A stretch of 64,000 nucleotides of DNA. Origin: Parathielavia appendiculata (Eukaryota > Ascomycota > Sordariomycetes > Sordariales > Chaetomiaceae). Below the pieces are notes generated by a model. That model was not told where the DNA came from, searched no databases, and worked only from the letters and a program-made list of their open reading frames with translations. The stretch spans positions 3,141,327 to 3,205,326 of the forward strand of contig NW_026944221.1 in NCBI RefSeq assembly GCF_033297405.1, read 5' to 3'. Shown in pieces: positions 36,782 to 48,183 of this stretch (the first letter of the stretch is position 1; each line of letters begins with the position of its first letter). Position numbers and translations under genes: made by a program.

Positions 36782-37636
36782 TAATGTATGGAATCTGAGG
36801 GAAGGGAGGGGGAGGGGGCCCCTCGGGGGGGGGGGGGGGGGGGGGTGTGGGGGAAAGGTAAGATGTAATATCACGTCGCTGAGGCGTTGCTTTGCATCCA
36901 TCTGTCCGTGTTGAGATGGAGCTATGGAAGGCATCTATGAGAATACTGATCAATCATGGCCAGCAGGAATCATGTGATCCGATGATTCAATTGTGTTTAC
37001 GAGAAGAGGATATCGATGTATTGCTTCATTAACCTCACGTACTCGATGCATATCATCACAACCTGTCCATCTCTCGCTGCCCATGAGAAGATTGGCTATC
37101 TCCTGCTAACGGTTGCGGCCATGGCACAGCTCATCCTGCGTCGGCTTGACGTGACCTGAATCCCTTAGATCCTTCCAAGTCTCTTGATGAGTGCCCAAGA
37201 AAAATATGCCCTACAATACCCAGGGTGAAAGGAGGGACAATAGAAGTGAATAAGATATGGTAAGATCCTTGAAAAAGTTTCTCGCCAGTGGCGACAGGTA
37301 GCGGTCATCTCGTAGCGAGTGAGTTTCTCGCTCAGATACCTGAACCGTAAGGAAGTGTTGCTTTCCTCCTACAACACCTATGAAAACAAAAGATGATGAG
37401 AAAGATTCCGTCTTCTCGAGACAGGCAAGTAACCGGAACTCCTCGCGAACGCCTTGACATAAACATAGTACTGATTCCGCCGATGGATGCCACTGGCATC
37501 ATGTAATCTGATTGATACAGGCTGGGGGTATTGCGCATCATGAACCGTGCCTAGCGGCTCTCTATCACACGACGCCTCCAACACCGAAAATGCCAACAAA
37601 TTCTCAAGTCCGCACTGTTGTTATGTCGCGCTGGTT
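36782..37636. other. Convergent 3' interval with G21 tract
   Basis: Lies between the 3' ends of ham-2 (+) and the seven-TM gene (-). An uninterrupted run of 21 G occupies 36825-36845, only 44 bp past the ham-2 stop codon, following G-rich sequence. No gene seen. Confidence 0.6.
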
Positions 37637-39820
37637 CTAAATCCAATCGCCATTAGTGTTCGTTGGGAGGGCGGTGGTGTCCCCTGTGCCGCGGCGACGC
37701 GGCGGGTTCCGAGGAGGAGAGCTGGCCGCCTTCGGCGCTGGCATACTGAAGCCGACACCCTTTGGGCTCGGTAGCTTGACTTTGGTCGGGGTGTTCTGGC
37801 TGTAGATACTGGGGCTCAGAGTCACCTTTCCCGCGGCTGGGTCGGCTTTGGGAACTTGGCTGTTGATCTTCGGAACTGGCGGAAGCGTCTTCATCTTCGC
37901 ATCTTTGACCGGGTCGCGCTGTGAGCCCTCGTCCGCCACTCCCACTGGCAAAGGAGGAGTGCCGGGACCGGCACCCAACGCCCCAGCGCGTTTGGGACTT
38001 GGCATGTCCCCCTTCTTTGGTACGTTGGGACAATCAAGGGTGTGGACGACGCTCTCGCTAGTCGCAGCCCTGTCCTGGGATGGTGGAGGGATACCCTCTA
38101 CCGACGAGAGTCGGAGTCCAATCTGGACTGTTGCTGAAGACACTAGGGACGAGTCTCTCCGGTGTCGCATGTTTGCGAGGTTCGCCATCGAAGGTGGCGG
38201 CTTGAGAGCATCGCCAGGCGAGTATGTGGTGGCTGGTAGAAGCATCATCGAAGGCTTCGAGCCAACGGTGCTCCTTGGAAACAGCGAATAAGAACGCTTG
38301 CGGGTGTGACTGCCCGCAAGGGATGAAGGGATGCGCGCAGGCTCTGGTGCTTTCGGCATCAGAACAGAGGCCACAGCGGAAACAAGCTTGTTTGACCGAA
38401 ACAAGTCGGGGCTCCCCCTGCCGTCCTTCGCGAAACCTGCTTCAATGCTTTTGCCATGCAGAGCTTCTTCCTCGTCGGCGCTGGTTAGACTTGCTTCGCT
38501 ATCGACACGGCGTAGGCTCTCAGGGCCCGACACCGGGTTCATGATATGGCTGTCAAAGCCAGGGCCGTCATCATCGTCGTCGTTCGACTGGTCGCGTGTA
38601 ATCTTATACCTTGCTCTCCTGTTCTCATATTCACCGACTTTGTCCCTTGGACCGATAGTCGTCAGAGTACTCGACTTGAGGAACAGATAGAGCCCCCCTG
38701 TCATCAACCCCGATACGTTGGCAACAACCGAGGCGATCAAGCTCAAGTTGAGAGCGTTCGAGTTCTGTTCCCGGCTGTCCATGAAACCTTGGACGAAGAA
38801 GAAGGGAATCACGAAGGACTGCGGTAGGTGAGCGCCTAACTCCAAGACTAAGGCCTGGGGTGAGAGGAACATACATTTGAAATGACTGCCAGTGCTAGGT
38901 AATAGACCATTCGAGATGCGGCAACCCGGGCAGTCACCTCAATCTTGATGCTGCGGTGGAGCCGAATGAATACCATCACGGTGGATATCAACAGGATGGT
39001 CGAAATGGCGACGAAGAGGCCAAAGCAGATGACCGAGTAGTGGGCGACAAACCAGAAGAGGGAAGCCAGGCAGAAGTTGGGAGACCGGTCGAAGATGGAA
39101 ATGAGAAAGTTGGCGAGAAGCAACATGCCGATGATCGACAAGCATATCGAGACATTGTATTTCCTCCTGGGCGCAAACGACTTCTTTTTGAGTGCTCTGA
39201 TGGCAATCTCAACACCGAAAACCAGCTGAGTGTAAGGGGCGATAAACACAGCTGCCCCGAGGTTGTCAGCAAACATCCACTCGATAGTCCCAGGCTCCGG
39301 TCGACTTACCAGGAAACATGAGCTGCGCCAGCCACGTGCAACCAAAGCCGAAGAGGGAATCCAGGCCGGTAGACTGGGCACCCGCGAAGATGAAGCCTTG
39401 AATGAAGATGCCGACAGAGAGAACGAGCGGGTAGATCTCGGTCTCGGGAACGAAGCCAAAGCCGTTTCGCCTGAAGCAGTGAGCAACCTTTTCCTCGGCA
39501 AGTTCAGATGGAAATTCCCGCCGGCCATCTTACCAGAACTTAAATTGCTTGTCGTTCCTCTTTTTTCTGAAATACGAGTCACACAGTATCCCCAGGGCAG
39601 TGGCGAAGGCTGCGATAATGTTGAAGGAGGCCAGGATGATAGTCGAAGTCCTGATCGATCTGGCGGCGGAGAATCTCAACTCATTGATGAACATCTGTTG
39701 CGTGCTGGTACGATTTCTGGCGCCCTGGAAGCTGCCGTTCCTCGACATGTTGAAGCTGCTGTCGTCGTCCCGCGACTCCAACCAGCCAACGCCCCCGGCG
39801 ATTCCGGTGTATAGCGACAT
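37637..39820 (-). CDS. Seven-TM receptor-like membrane protein, orphan
   Basis: Exons 39820-39534, 39470-39310, 39251-38875 and 38818-37637 give 668 residues; all three introns are GT-AG and keep frame. Seven hydrophobic segments can be counted after a 50-residue N-terminus with N-glycosylation sequons (NMS, NGS, NRT). They lie approximately at STIILASFNIIAAFATALGI, YPLVLSVGIFIQGFIFAGA, PAVFIAPYTQLVFGVEIAI, SICLSIIGMLLLANFLISIF, HYSVICFGLFVAISTILLIS, MVYYLALAVISNSFVIPFFF and LNLSLIASVVANVSGLMTGG. Short basic loops follow segments 3 and 5. A tail of about 350 residues is rich in Ser, Pro and charged residues, with an acidic NDDDDDGP patch. This is the layout of a G-protein-coupled receptor with a long cytoplasmic tail. 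I cannot place it in a named receptor class, and no ligand can be inferred. Confidence 0.85.
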
Positions 39821-42800
39821 TGATCCGGTTCGGCGTGCAGCCGCGAGGCTGGCGATGGCGACGAAGCCGTAGTAGCGCGCCCCTTCAACTCTCCCACCTG
39901 TCGTTAAGTCATCTAGACCTCTTCGTCGATCTCCAGACAGGTCGTCGTCCGATGGGTAAGGGAGGAAAGGAAAGAATACCGATAACAGATGGAGAGGTGC
40001 AGGGCACAGTAATGCATCATTCCATGGGACATGCCATGGCCAAGCAGAGCATGGGTCAAGCACAACACGGGCCAGACGAAACAGAGCCCGAGCGGTCCAG
40101 CACTTGATTCTCGCCTTCGCCGGGGGATGCCGACAAGGGTCCAGGAAGGGTAGACTGACGAATCGGAGGGGAAGATGGCTGCGTGAGGATGGCTGCGCGA
40201 GAAGGGGAACATGCACCCTCAATGGCTGCGGCCTTCTTCCAGAAGAAGCTGGGTGCTGGTGCCATGAGCAATGCATGAATAAGTCGAGACCCGCCCGGTC
40301 GGGTTGAGGGGACATGAGATGGAGCGGGTCCTGCGCGCGGGCGGGATAGGGCGGACAAGGGTTCAATGCCGTATCACGGACCAGTACCACTCCCTCGCGG
40401 TGACGCTTACTCGGGCATGTTGGAGCTTCAGAGACTAAGAGCAACGCCTGGACGACGCCAGCTGGACAACAGCGTCAAGAGAAGAGAGAGAAGCCGGTCA
40501 ACTTGACTCGGTCAGCAGTCCCGGATGGCTTATTCGAGTTGATTAGACTCAGCTCGCTTCACTTGTGAGAGTCGAACACTGGGAAGGTCTGCCGCGCTCC
40601 GATAGCCAAGACGGGAGGTGCGAATGTGAAGACGGCGGTTTAGCTAGAGGGGGACACGTTGCCAACGTGAGGTAATGCTGCCGTGAGCAATCATCCTCAT
40701 CCCTCTTCACCGACTCCGCTTGGAAGTCCCCAACACGACAGAATGGGTGGTGCTCAGGCATCGTCGTGAATCTTGGCGAGCCCGTGTTGCAGCGTCGGAA
40801 TATGATTCTTGTCTCTGGGATCCGATGGAAAGTCCTCGATCCGGCGTCAAGTCCAGGGTGAATCAGCCCAGGTCCAGTGTCAGCCGGCGGAGCCGTAGTG
40901 TGCAAGCTCAACAAGCTCAACAGGTATTGGCAGGGCAGGTTCGAGGCATGAGGTTGCACCATGCTGTTGAGGCAGACTTGTGACATCCACAGGTTTCGCT
41001 TTGCTGCAGGAACCACTCTTCGGCTTCGAGCTCATGTGGGGCGCTCCCCCAAAAAACGCCAAACCCCAAGCTTGAGCAGGGAAGACCCTGGCTGCGGATC
41101 AAACAACCTTTGCACCGGGCACTTCCGACTCCGACTCTCCAGCTACAAGTGATGGAATTCTCTGATGTCAACACAGTAAGATAGCTCCCAACCGCTCAGC
41201 AACTGCTATCTTGTGCGACATCCGTCGTGCTCGTCGCTCTTTTCTAATGATTGCCGTGATTGATTCAAGCCAATTTTCCCCATCTTGCTTTCCGACACTG
41301 GCGTAAGCGGTTAGGAGAGATTCTCAACATTCTTAAAGGAAGCAGGCATGTGCGAAACCCAGGATACAGCAGCAGTGACCAGTAACCTCACCACACGGGT
41401 TCAAGAGTTGCTCCTCATTCTCAGCAGACAAGCTTGTGCTCTCGGCCTTGATGCATCCCGGCCGGTCCGCTTCTACAGTATGGGCTCCGGACGGGTTTTC
41501 CAGCGTTCAAATCCATCCGAAGAAACATCAGACCATCTAGCCCATTCATTAAGCCCCTGTTGCGTCCACTGATCTCCCTTGGCACGCGGTGGTGGCGCTG
41601 CATGGATACCTCCGTTCCAAGCGTCCAGTCAAGGTGCTTCCTTCACCCCGACAACCACCCCCTGAAGCAGGGCTTGTATCAAGGTTTCGGATAGTCCAGT
41701 TCCCAGGGCTCGGCATTCACGGGGTCTGGCATGTTCTGTAGCTTCTCCTCCTATCAGCTACTCGACGTCACATGTCTTACTTGCTGGTCATTGACTCCGG
41801 TCGTCAAGTCTTACATTAAGACAATCTCTTGCTCTCAAGAATTAACTCTAATCTTGACCCAATGATAACAAAGAGACCCTCGCCAAAGAATTGCTAGGAA
41901 CCCCAGCGGGCAATATCAATTACAAGTCAAGTTCTCCCGACCGTCCACCCAAAGTAGCGGCCCCGCCGGAAGGCCCGGATCTCGGGGAATAAGGTACGGA
42001 CGGAGTTTTGACCGCGCCAACGATGCCTGACAGCGGGCTCGGTATTAGCAACAGCAAGGGTTCGTTCAGTTCGAGACCACTTTCCCTGGCCATTGAGGTT
42101 GACAGGTCCCCACTTATCCACATCTCCAGAAAGCGGCCTCCACTCCTCGTCGGGGCGGAAGTGCGTGGGCATGGGATCGGCCGAGGACCTGGATCTTGAG
42201 CCTTCCGAGAAGCGCGAAACCTAAGGGTCAAGCCGGGTCTCAGCATGGGGCCCTCTTTTCTTCTTGGAATTCAATCGAAGCCCAGCCACATTTTCCCAGG
42301 TAGGCTTGATGTGTCCTGTCGAGTACTTTTGTGTGTGGTCCGCGCTGGGGTGCCCGTTATTTGCAATATGCTGCGTGTACCAATGCCGAGTGGGCTTGAG
42401 CATAAAGCTGCCCTTCTACGCAGCGCGACACGTTGTTGTGGCACTTCTATGTCTCCATGAGCAAACCACGCCCCGTGTTAAGAATACTACAGTGTCAGAA
42501 CTAGGCAGTCAATGCTGCTATCTCTTGTTGATCTTTCTGTGACCAGACTATCCGTGATGATGACTAACATCCCAGCACCGCCACATGAGTGATTTCCCTG
42601 AGCCCACGCCGCCGAGTTTTGCGTACGAGGGCCTGTTCTACAGCACATCGCTGAGTTCATGCCTCTTATGGGAAACTTCGGTTCCTCGGGTTGGAGAAAA
42701 CCCAGCGTGTGGTTCTCGTAGCCGGCCAAGGTACCTTAACCGAGACTGGAAGCTGCATTCCGTTCTCACGGGCGCGGCATGTTCGCAAGTACCGCTCCAT

Positions 42801-43116
42801 CCAGACTGTGAGTGCAGCTCAAAATAATGTATGTGAGAATCATCCTCTCGGCTACCCCGTTTAACAGATAGGCCACTCGACGTACTTCAGCCGGAGCAGT
42901 CGGAGCCCAAAGTTGCAGATCCGGTTGTCGGAGACGACCCTGTAAATCCCTGACGATGCTCGCGAGCTTGTCGGGCAACGTTCGCTGTCTTCGCTTCTCA
43001 GCATCATGCTTTTTCCCCGTCTAATCCAGATTTAAAAGTCGGGTCTAACCATCTCGCGCCACCACTGGCTACCTACTTTGACAGGGTGATTACGCCTTCT
43101 TGCAGAACCCAAACCT
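39821..43116. other. 3.3-kb interval, no convincing gene
   Basis: The part next to 39820 should hold the promoter and leader of the seven-TM gene; its frame stays open upstream to 40444, but the ATG at 39820 begins the region with sequons and was preferred. From 40450 to 43000 there are only scattered short frames. A minus-strand frame at 41927-42172 has a protein-like composition but no recognisable domain. Confidence 0.5.
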
Positions 43117-43988
43117 TCATCTCGCCTTCTTCTCCCCCAATGCTGTCGCCCTGACCTTGAACGCATCAAACATGTCGTCCGCGGCCACGTAAATCGCATA
43201 CAGCGGCACCACAACCCACAGCCCGTTGAAAAAGACCAGGAAAATCCACTTATACATGAAGTTGCTCGTGTCGAGGTTCACACTGCCAGTTAGCCACTCC
43301 GGCATAAAAGTCATGTAGCCTGCAGCACCCGTCAGTCCGCCGCCACACGATATCAACTCAAGCGGTCATGCGGGATTATGATAACCCACCGCCATAAAGC
43401 TCCGCCGTCGCCAGTATCACCATCCCCAGGTTTGCGCGCGGGCTCTTGCGCGCAATGTCATAGCATACCAAGCACGCCATGCACCCCCCAAAGACGACCG
43501 TCAAGATCTCGAGGCTGAGCACAGTCTGCCACGTCGTCATTAGCAAGCCCCTGCCCTCCCCCATAAGCGAGGGGAAAAGAACATACCAAATCAACACCAG
43601 ACCACCTCCAATCCGCCCTCGCGTAAACCATCCACAACACCGCAAAGGGATTCTCCCCGCCCGCCTGGGCGCCGTGCACCACTCTTTCCCCTCCAACACC
43701 AGCATTAAGATAATTCCCGGGATCAGGCAAGTACTGCCCGCCGGCCAGTTTAGAAACCGGGGCCGACGAGAAGAGACAGTGATAGACGAAGCTGCCCTCC
43801 AGAAGGAAGTGGATCAGGGCGTCGAAGGCGTGCCAGATGAAGAGCACGCGCAGGCGGGTGGGGGTTGTGTGCGGGTCGAGCACACGGCGGGAGACGGCGA
43901 GGGCGGTGAGGAGGAGTGCAACTGTGGAGGCCAAGGAGGTGAGGGTTGTTGAGTCAAAGAGGGAGGGGGTTGGTGCTGGTGTTGACAT
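43117..43988 (-). CDS. EXPERA / emopamil-binding-protein-like membrane protein
   Basis: Member of the EBP/EXPERA family, whose founding enzyme is the sterol delta8-delta7 isomerase of the ER; shorter fungal members may have other roles. Exons 43988-43587, 43525-43390 and 43319-43117 give 246 residues. A first TM segment lies at about 16-34. The EXPERA domain begins at LRVLFIWHAFDALIHFLLEGS (with the His-Asp pair) and continues with GGENPFAVLWMVYARADWRW, then LEILTVVFGG. It ends in MTFMPEWLTGSVNLDTSNFM and KWIFLVFFNGLWVVVPLYAI. The exon junctions fall within motifs that are continuous in the family (SGVDL-TVLSLE and ELYGG-YMTF), supporting the model. A tandem 65-bp duplication lies 158-288 bp upstream of the start codon. 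Confidence 0.9.
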
Positions 43989-44145
43989 AATTGGGGTGTG
44001 GGTTGAACTGTTCTGGAATGTAGAGGGTAGGATATTTTTCCTGAGAGATCGCGTTCGTTGACGACGCGGTGAGATGCAGCTCCGAACTGAACAACTTCTT
44101 TGCAGTGCCAAGATACGCATCGGATACAATCCCTGCTTCGCATCC

Positions 44146-44276
44146 GAGGCCATGATTGGACGCTGTCGCCAAATCAAGTGTTTGCATCGGATATGGGAGC
44201 TGGCGCCATCTGAGGCCATGATTGGACGCTGTCGCCAAATCAAGTGTTTGCATCGGTATGGGAGCTGGCGCCATCT
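44146..44276. repeat. Tandem duplication, two 65/66-bp copies
   Basis: Copy 1 (44146-44211) and copy 2 (44212-44276) are identical except for a single missing base (CGGATATGGG against CGGTATGGG). They start with GAGGCCATGATTGG and lie in the promoter region of the EXPERA gene, which is transcribed leftward from 43988. Each copy contains a TTGG and a GGCGCC motif, so the duplication doubles any site inside it. Confidence 0.95.
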
Positions 44277-44594
44277 CCCATCTCTGCATCCCTAGAGTTT
44301 CACCTGCGAGCTCCAACTTCCATATTCAAGGCACAATGAGCAGCACTTAAGAGACAATCGGATACAAGTGCAGTGAATGATCAACAGAGGTGGATTATCT
44401 AGCTACTTAGAGCCAGCTGGGTATTCATGATTCCATCCTCCTCTCCCCAGAAGCCCGAAAACCCAGTATGAGAAAAGCAGGAAACTCAGAAAGACCCATG
44501 CTCCTCAAAAAGCGACGCCTCTCCGAAAGCCCGGAATGATCATGACAGCTCGTGACTGGCGGCAAGCGGAAGAATGATTTGTCAAATTCGTTGC

Positions 44595-44861
44595 TTAGTG
44601 GGTAGCCTTCTGCTTGTTGGCCTCGGCCGAAGCGTCGTGCTTCTTCTCGGTGGTCTTGTCCGAGATGGCGTCACCGGCAGCCTGGATACTAGGAGGGAGT
44701 CAGCGTGTGCCATTTGGACACAAATAAAGTGAAACATACCGAGTGCCGACGCCCGCGTTGTTGTCCTTGGCGACGTTCTTGTTGGCCTCCTTGGAGGCAC
44801 CGCTGGTGGCGCTCTGGACCTTGTCCGAGACGTAGTTGCCGGCGTTCTTGATGGTGTCCAT
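44595..44861 (-). CDS. Glucose-repressible protein GRG-1 / CCG-1
   Basis: Small abundant hydrophilic protein. In Neurospora the gene is glucose-repressed, clock-controlled and stress-induced; its biochemical role is unknown. Exons 44861-44740 and 44688-44595 give 71 residues, the same length as the Neurospora protein as I recall it. The product begins MDTIKNAGNYVSDKVQSATS and ends SAEANKQKATH, with the typical ASKEANKNVAKD segment. It is Ala/Lys/Asp/Asn-rich, lacks hydrophobic segments and resembles LEA-type proteins. The intron (GTATGT donor, CCTAG acceptor) splits the Arg codon of GVGTR, a conserved position. A TATA box lies 126 bp upstream of the start. Confidence 0.95.
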
Positions 44862-44986
44862 GTTGGATGATGTTTGTGGTTGATTGAAATTTGGTTTGTG
44901 TGGAGAGTTGAGATTGTGCTTTCTTTGAAGTCTGTTTGGTTGATGGTGATGAAGAAAGAGGTTGATCTGGGCGGTAGAGAAGTGGT

Positions 44987-44996
44987 CTTATATAGA
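44987..44996 (-). promoter_or_regulatory. TATA box of grg-1
   Basis: The minus strand reads GTCTATATAAGACC, a canonical TATA element, about 126-135 bp before the grg-1 start codon. The intervening sequence is CA/CT-rich on the coding strand, as in highly expressed fungal genes. A strong TATA box fits the high, inducible expression known for this gene in relatives. Confidence 0.75.
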
Positions 44997-47164
44997 CAAT
45001 CGAGCTTCAGATCTGGAGGAAGGCGTGGCTACCACCGGGAAGCGGTTGTATCTGGCAAACGACGTCATACAAGCAAGTGGGCTTGTTGCTGCTGGAAGGC
45101 ACGGGCTTGGGATCAAACAGGAACCAGCAACTGTGCAGCTGACACTCAAGGACGTGCGTGACGTCAAGTCGGATTGTCACAGGGACGATGTCTCCAAGGA
45201 ATGCCACAAGCCGTGGCTCGGAGAAAACCTTGATAGTTGCTTCCCGGTGGAGTGGCAAGTTGGTCCTTACCAGTCTGAGCCAATTTGATGCATTGCCGGC
45301 TATCGTATAATCCAGATTAGCCTAGCTTCTAGAGTAGGTGCATGCATAAGTATGTAATCTAGTGGGTTTCCAATCGAGCCAAGGCAGATACTGCCCACAT
45401 TGAGAGAAGAACTGAACAATTACTGTGGGAAGACGGCAACGATGACGTCGCGAGAGGTCTGAAAGCAACACCAAACCGGGGAAGAGGGTCCGGCGGTTGG
45501 CCCCACTTCACATTGACGCAAATGCGGGGCTTCCCGCAAACATCTTGGGGTGTGTTGATCAGCTTGTGTGAATGACGTAATATCTACTTGCCTCACATCC
45601 TACGGTACTGCGGGTAGATGCCCGCTCAGTGAACCGCAGCTTCTGATAATCGCTTTCTTCAAAGTGAGGTAACTAAACCTTAGGCTAACTGATGTACACG
45701 TACGCAACGTCGCAACCCAGCTTGCGCAGGTAATCGGCAGGGTACCTTAGATCTGAGCCGCGAGTTTGCCCGACGAGGTCACAGCTTTGTTTGGCGAAGG
45801 ACCACAACTGGTACTACCTCCACCTGCAGGTTGCGAGGAGGCGTGTCATTGTGGCTCTGGAGCTGGAAGGGCCCTCGAGGGGATGCTTCATTTCTCCACG
45901 GGATATGGATCGTATGACGGATGAACAGCATTCGCATCACGGACCGCAGTCGGGCTTGTTTTGATAGCTAAGGCGACCGAGCTAAGCAAAACATGACCTC
46001 TTCGCCTCCGTGGCCGAGCCCTGTGTATCACTTCGCAAGGGTTTTGAAGATTCGACCACGGATATGGTAACTTGGAGACCGCCGAGGTGACCCTTGACTT
46101 GGGATCAAATCTACGACCCAATGCAGGTTCTGTGTCATTTCGGTTTCGGTGACCGGATGTTGCGAGGTTGGTATCTCGAAGGAACTTGACAATTGCAAGC
46201 GTACGTCCGTATCCAAGAGCCTCCGGGCCGGTCCTGGGTCGGGTCACAGCTTACAGCTCGGAGCTCGCCACTTTCCGGGCGCCTTGAACTCTATGCGATG
46301 TTCCAGAAAAAAGCGAGGCTTCTGCCACGCAGCCTGGTGCATCGTGTCGAAGCAAGGCGATAAAGTAAGGCGATAATATCCAACGTGACACTGAAGTTGG
46401 CATGTGCACCTTGCGTACTTGGGTCACAAACAGCCTCGTTAGTACCTTAACCATGGATCATCATCCACGCCCCGTGTCATCCACTGTCAACGTGTGAGCT
46501 GAGTCCAGCATGCGGGGTCCTCGAGAAGGGAACACTGTTGGTGGCCTGTTTATGTTCCTTGCACGGAACAGCGCCCGATTTTTCGTTGTCTCTAGATTTC
46601 CTAAAGTGCAACTAGACACGTGTTTCCGCTGAGGACAAGCACCGCCTGCTAGGGATATTGATTCACTCCGGGAATCTCGGGGTTGAGGGAACAAACACTC
46701 GGGAAATAAGTGCAGCAGCTTACGTGGACCGGAAATGGCCTGGCCTGACCTCGTTAAGACGTGCGGTCGTTCGTATCACTGCCTGCGTTATTAGCCTGCA
46801 GCCTCGGGTGAGATGGCAAGGACGAGACTCCAGCCTCGAGTCTAAGGGATGTAATTGAAGACTCTTCTTCCAACTCTTTCAATGCAAAAGGCCTTATGTT
46901 ATGGCTCTTAAAGGTTGCTTGGTTGAAACTAAAGAAAAGAACGAAAGGAGAAAAGGTGAAAGAAGAAGATGAGGTCGTACGAAAGACTCGGATGATGGAA
47001 CTTAGTGATATCTTCTTGGCTTCCAAAGTTCTCTCTCTGCGCCCTTCCCGACCGAGCGCCAACATCCCTTGACGGGAACTCAGCTCAGCAATGGTTGTAT
47101 GCGTGACCACGGCCCTAGAACCACGAGGACTGCTCCAGTATCACCAGCCTCTACGGCTTAAGCG
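44997..47164. other. grg-1 upstream region, no gene
   Basis: About 2.2 kb without a convincing gene. The part nearest 44997 should be the regulatory region of grg-1. The plus frame at 44962-45288 is open for 108 codons but overlaps the grg-1 promoter and has no recognisable domain. Confidence 0.5.
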
Positions 47165-47352
47165 CCGGGCATCGCCCTGGTCGATATAGATTCTATGGTA
47201 CCCTTGGCTGAGGTCCCCCTTACCATGGTTTCTAATTATGGCGTCTTGGTGACAAAGAACCCGATGGATGTGGCCATCGTCGACGGAAAGATGCACCTAT
47301 TCTTCCTGCCCGACGAGCCGAACTCGACGCTCTACGTCTATGAGCCGGCATG
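47165..47352 (+). pseudogene. Possible protein-coding fragment
   Basis: A short open stretch encodes a protein-like sequence with alternating hydrophobic residues (SNYGVLVTKNPMDVAIVDGK, then HLFFLPDEPNSTLYVYEP) and ends at TGA 47350-47352. The pattern resembles one blade of a beta-propeller or lectin-like repeat. No upstream exon or downstream continuation is evident, so it may be a remnant of a larger gene. I do not recognise the family, and chance is a real alternative. Confidence 0.3.
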
Positions 47353-48183
47353 AGAGGGGCTCCGCGTGTCAGACAGAGCAAGAGGCTCGAGGCTTTTCTC
47401 GAGAGCTGCCATGCTTGGTTTTCTTCCCGGTTGGGGCTATCCGCCCAAAAGCTGGGTTCGTCAGCGCTCATCCACTACTGTCGAGGCCGACTCGTTCCTA
47501 GTTCGATCAAGGTCGAGTCTGGGCATCTCTGGTGATGGGACGCCCCTGTCAGATGCGCGCGGACGATATCTGCTCCTCTTCTCGACCTCTATCACTGATC
47601 ACTATTGTATGAAAGTTCATAGCTGTATCCTGGCGCTAGTCACGCAGATCCCATCGTGCGCTTAGGGGTAAACCGGATCTACCGAGTCCAGATCCCGTCT
47701 TGGCTCCGGCCTCCGGAGTCTCGTCCGCACGTGGCACGGACCCAGGAATCCGGCACGTAGCGTTACGGATGGTTCTCAATCCGATGTCATGTCCTCGACT
47801 GGCAACCATGATGAAGGAAGGGTCGCTAATGATAATCAACTGTTGATGTGCAGGCTCAGCCCGGTAAGTTCACCCAGCCGGAACCCTCCTGTGTCCACTT
47901 TCAATCCAATCGCTCACCGTTCAGCAGGCGGAAGTCAAGGCCGCGAGCCCAATCAGGCGATGTGGGCTCCGGTCCTCGAACTAGTATTCATGCCATGATG
48001 TCGCGACGTTGCGAAGGGGATGGCCAGTATGCCAAGTGTATAATGTATCCTCAACGGCTGCGCCCGTCTGGCTTGATGTCGGTCTCCTGACTTTGGCAAA
48101 CCAAAGTGCAACCTGTTTCTTGCCGTCCCCTCCTTTGATTTGGTGGCACACGGTCGTTTGCCCTTCTATTTTTTTTTCTGACA

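Noticed and set aside
41927..42172. 81-codon minus-strand frame with protein-like composition
   Set aside because: No recognisable family, no start context or exon partners; it could be a fragment but the evidence is too thin.
44962..45288. 108-codon plus-strand frame opposite the grg-1 promoter
   Set aside because: It spans the TATA box and upstream region of grg-1, has no known domain, and is better explained as chance.
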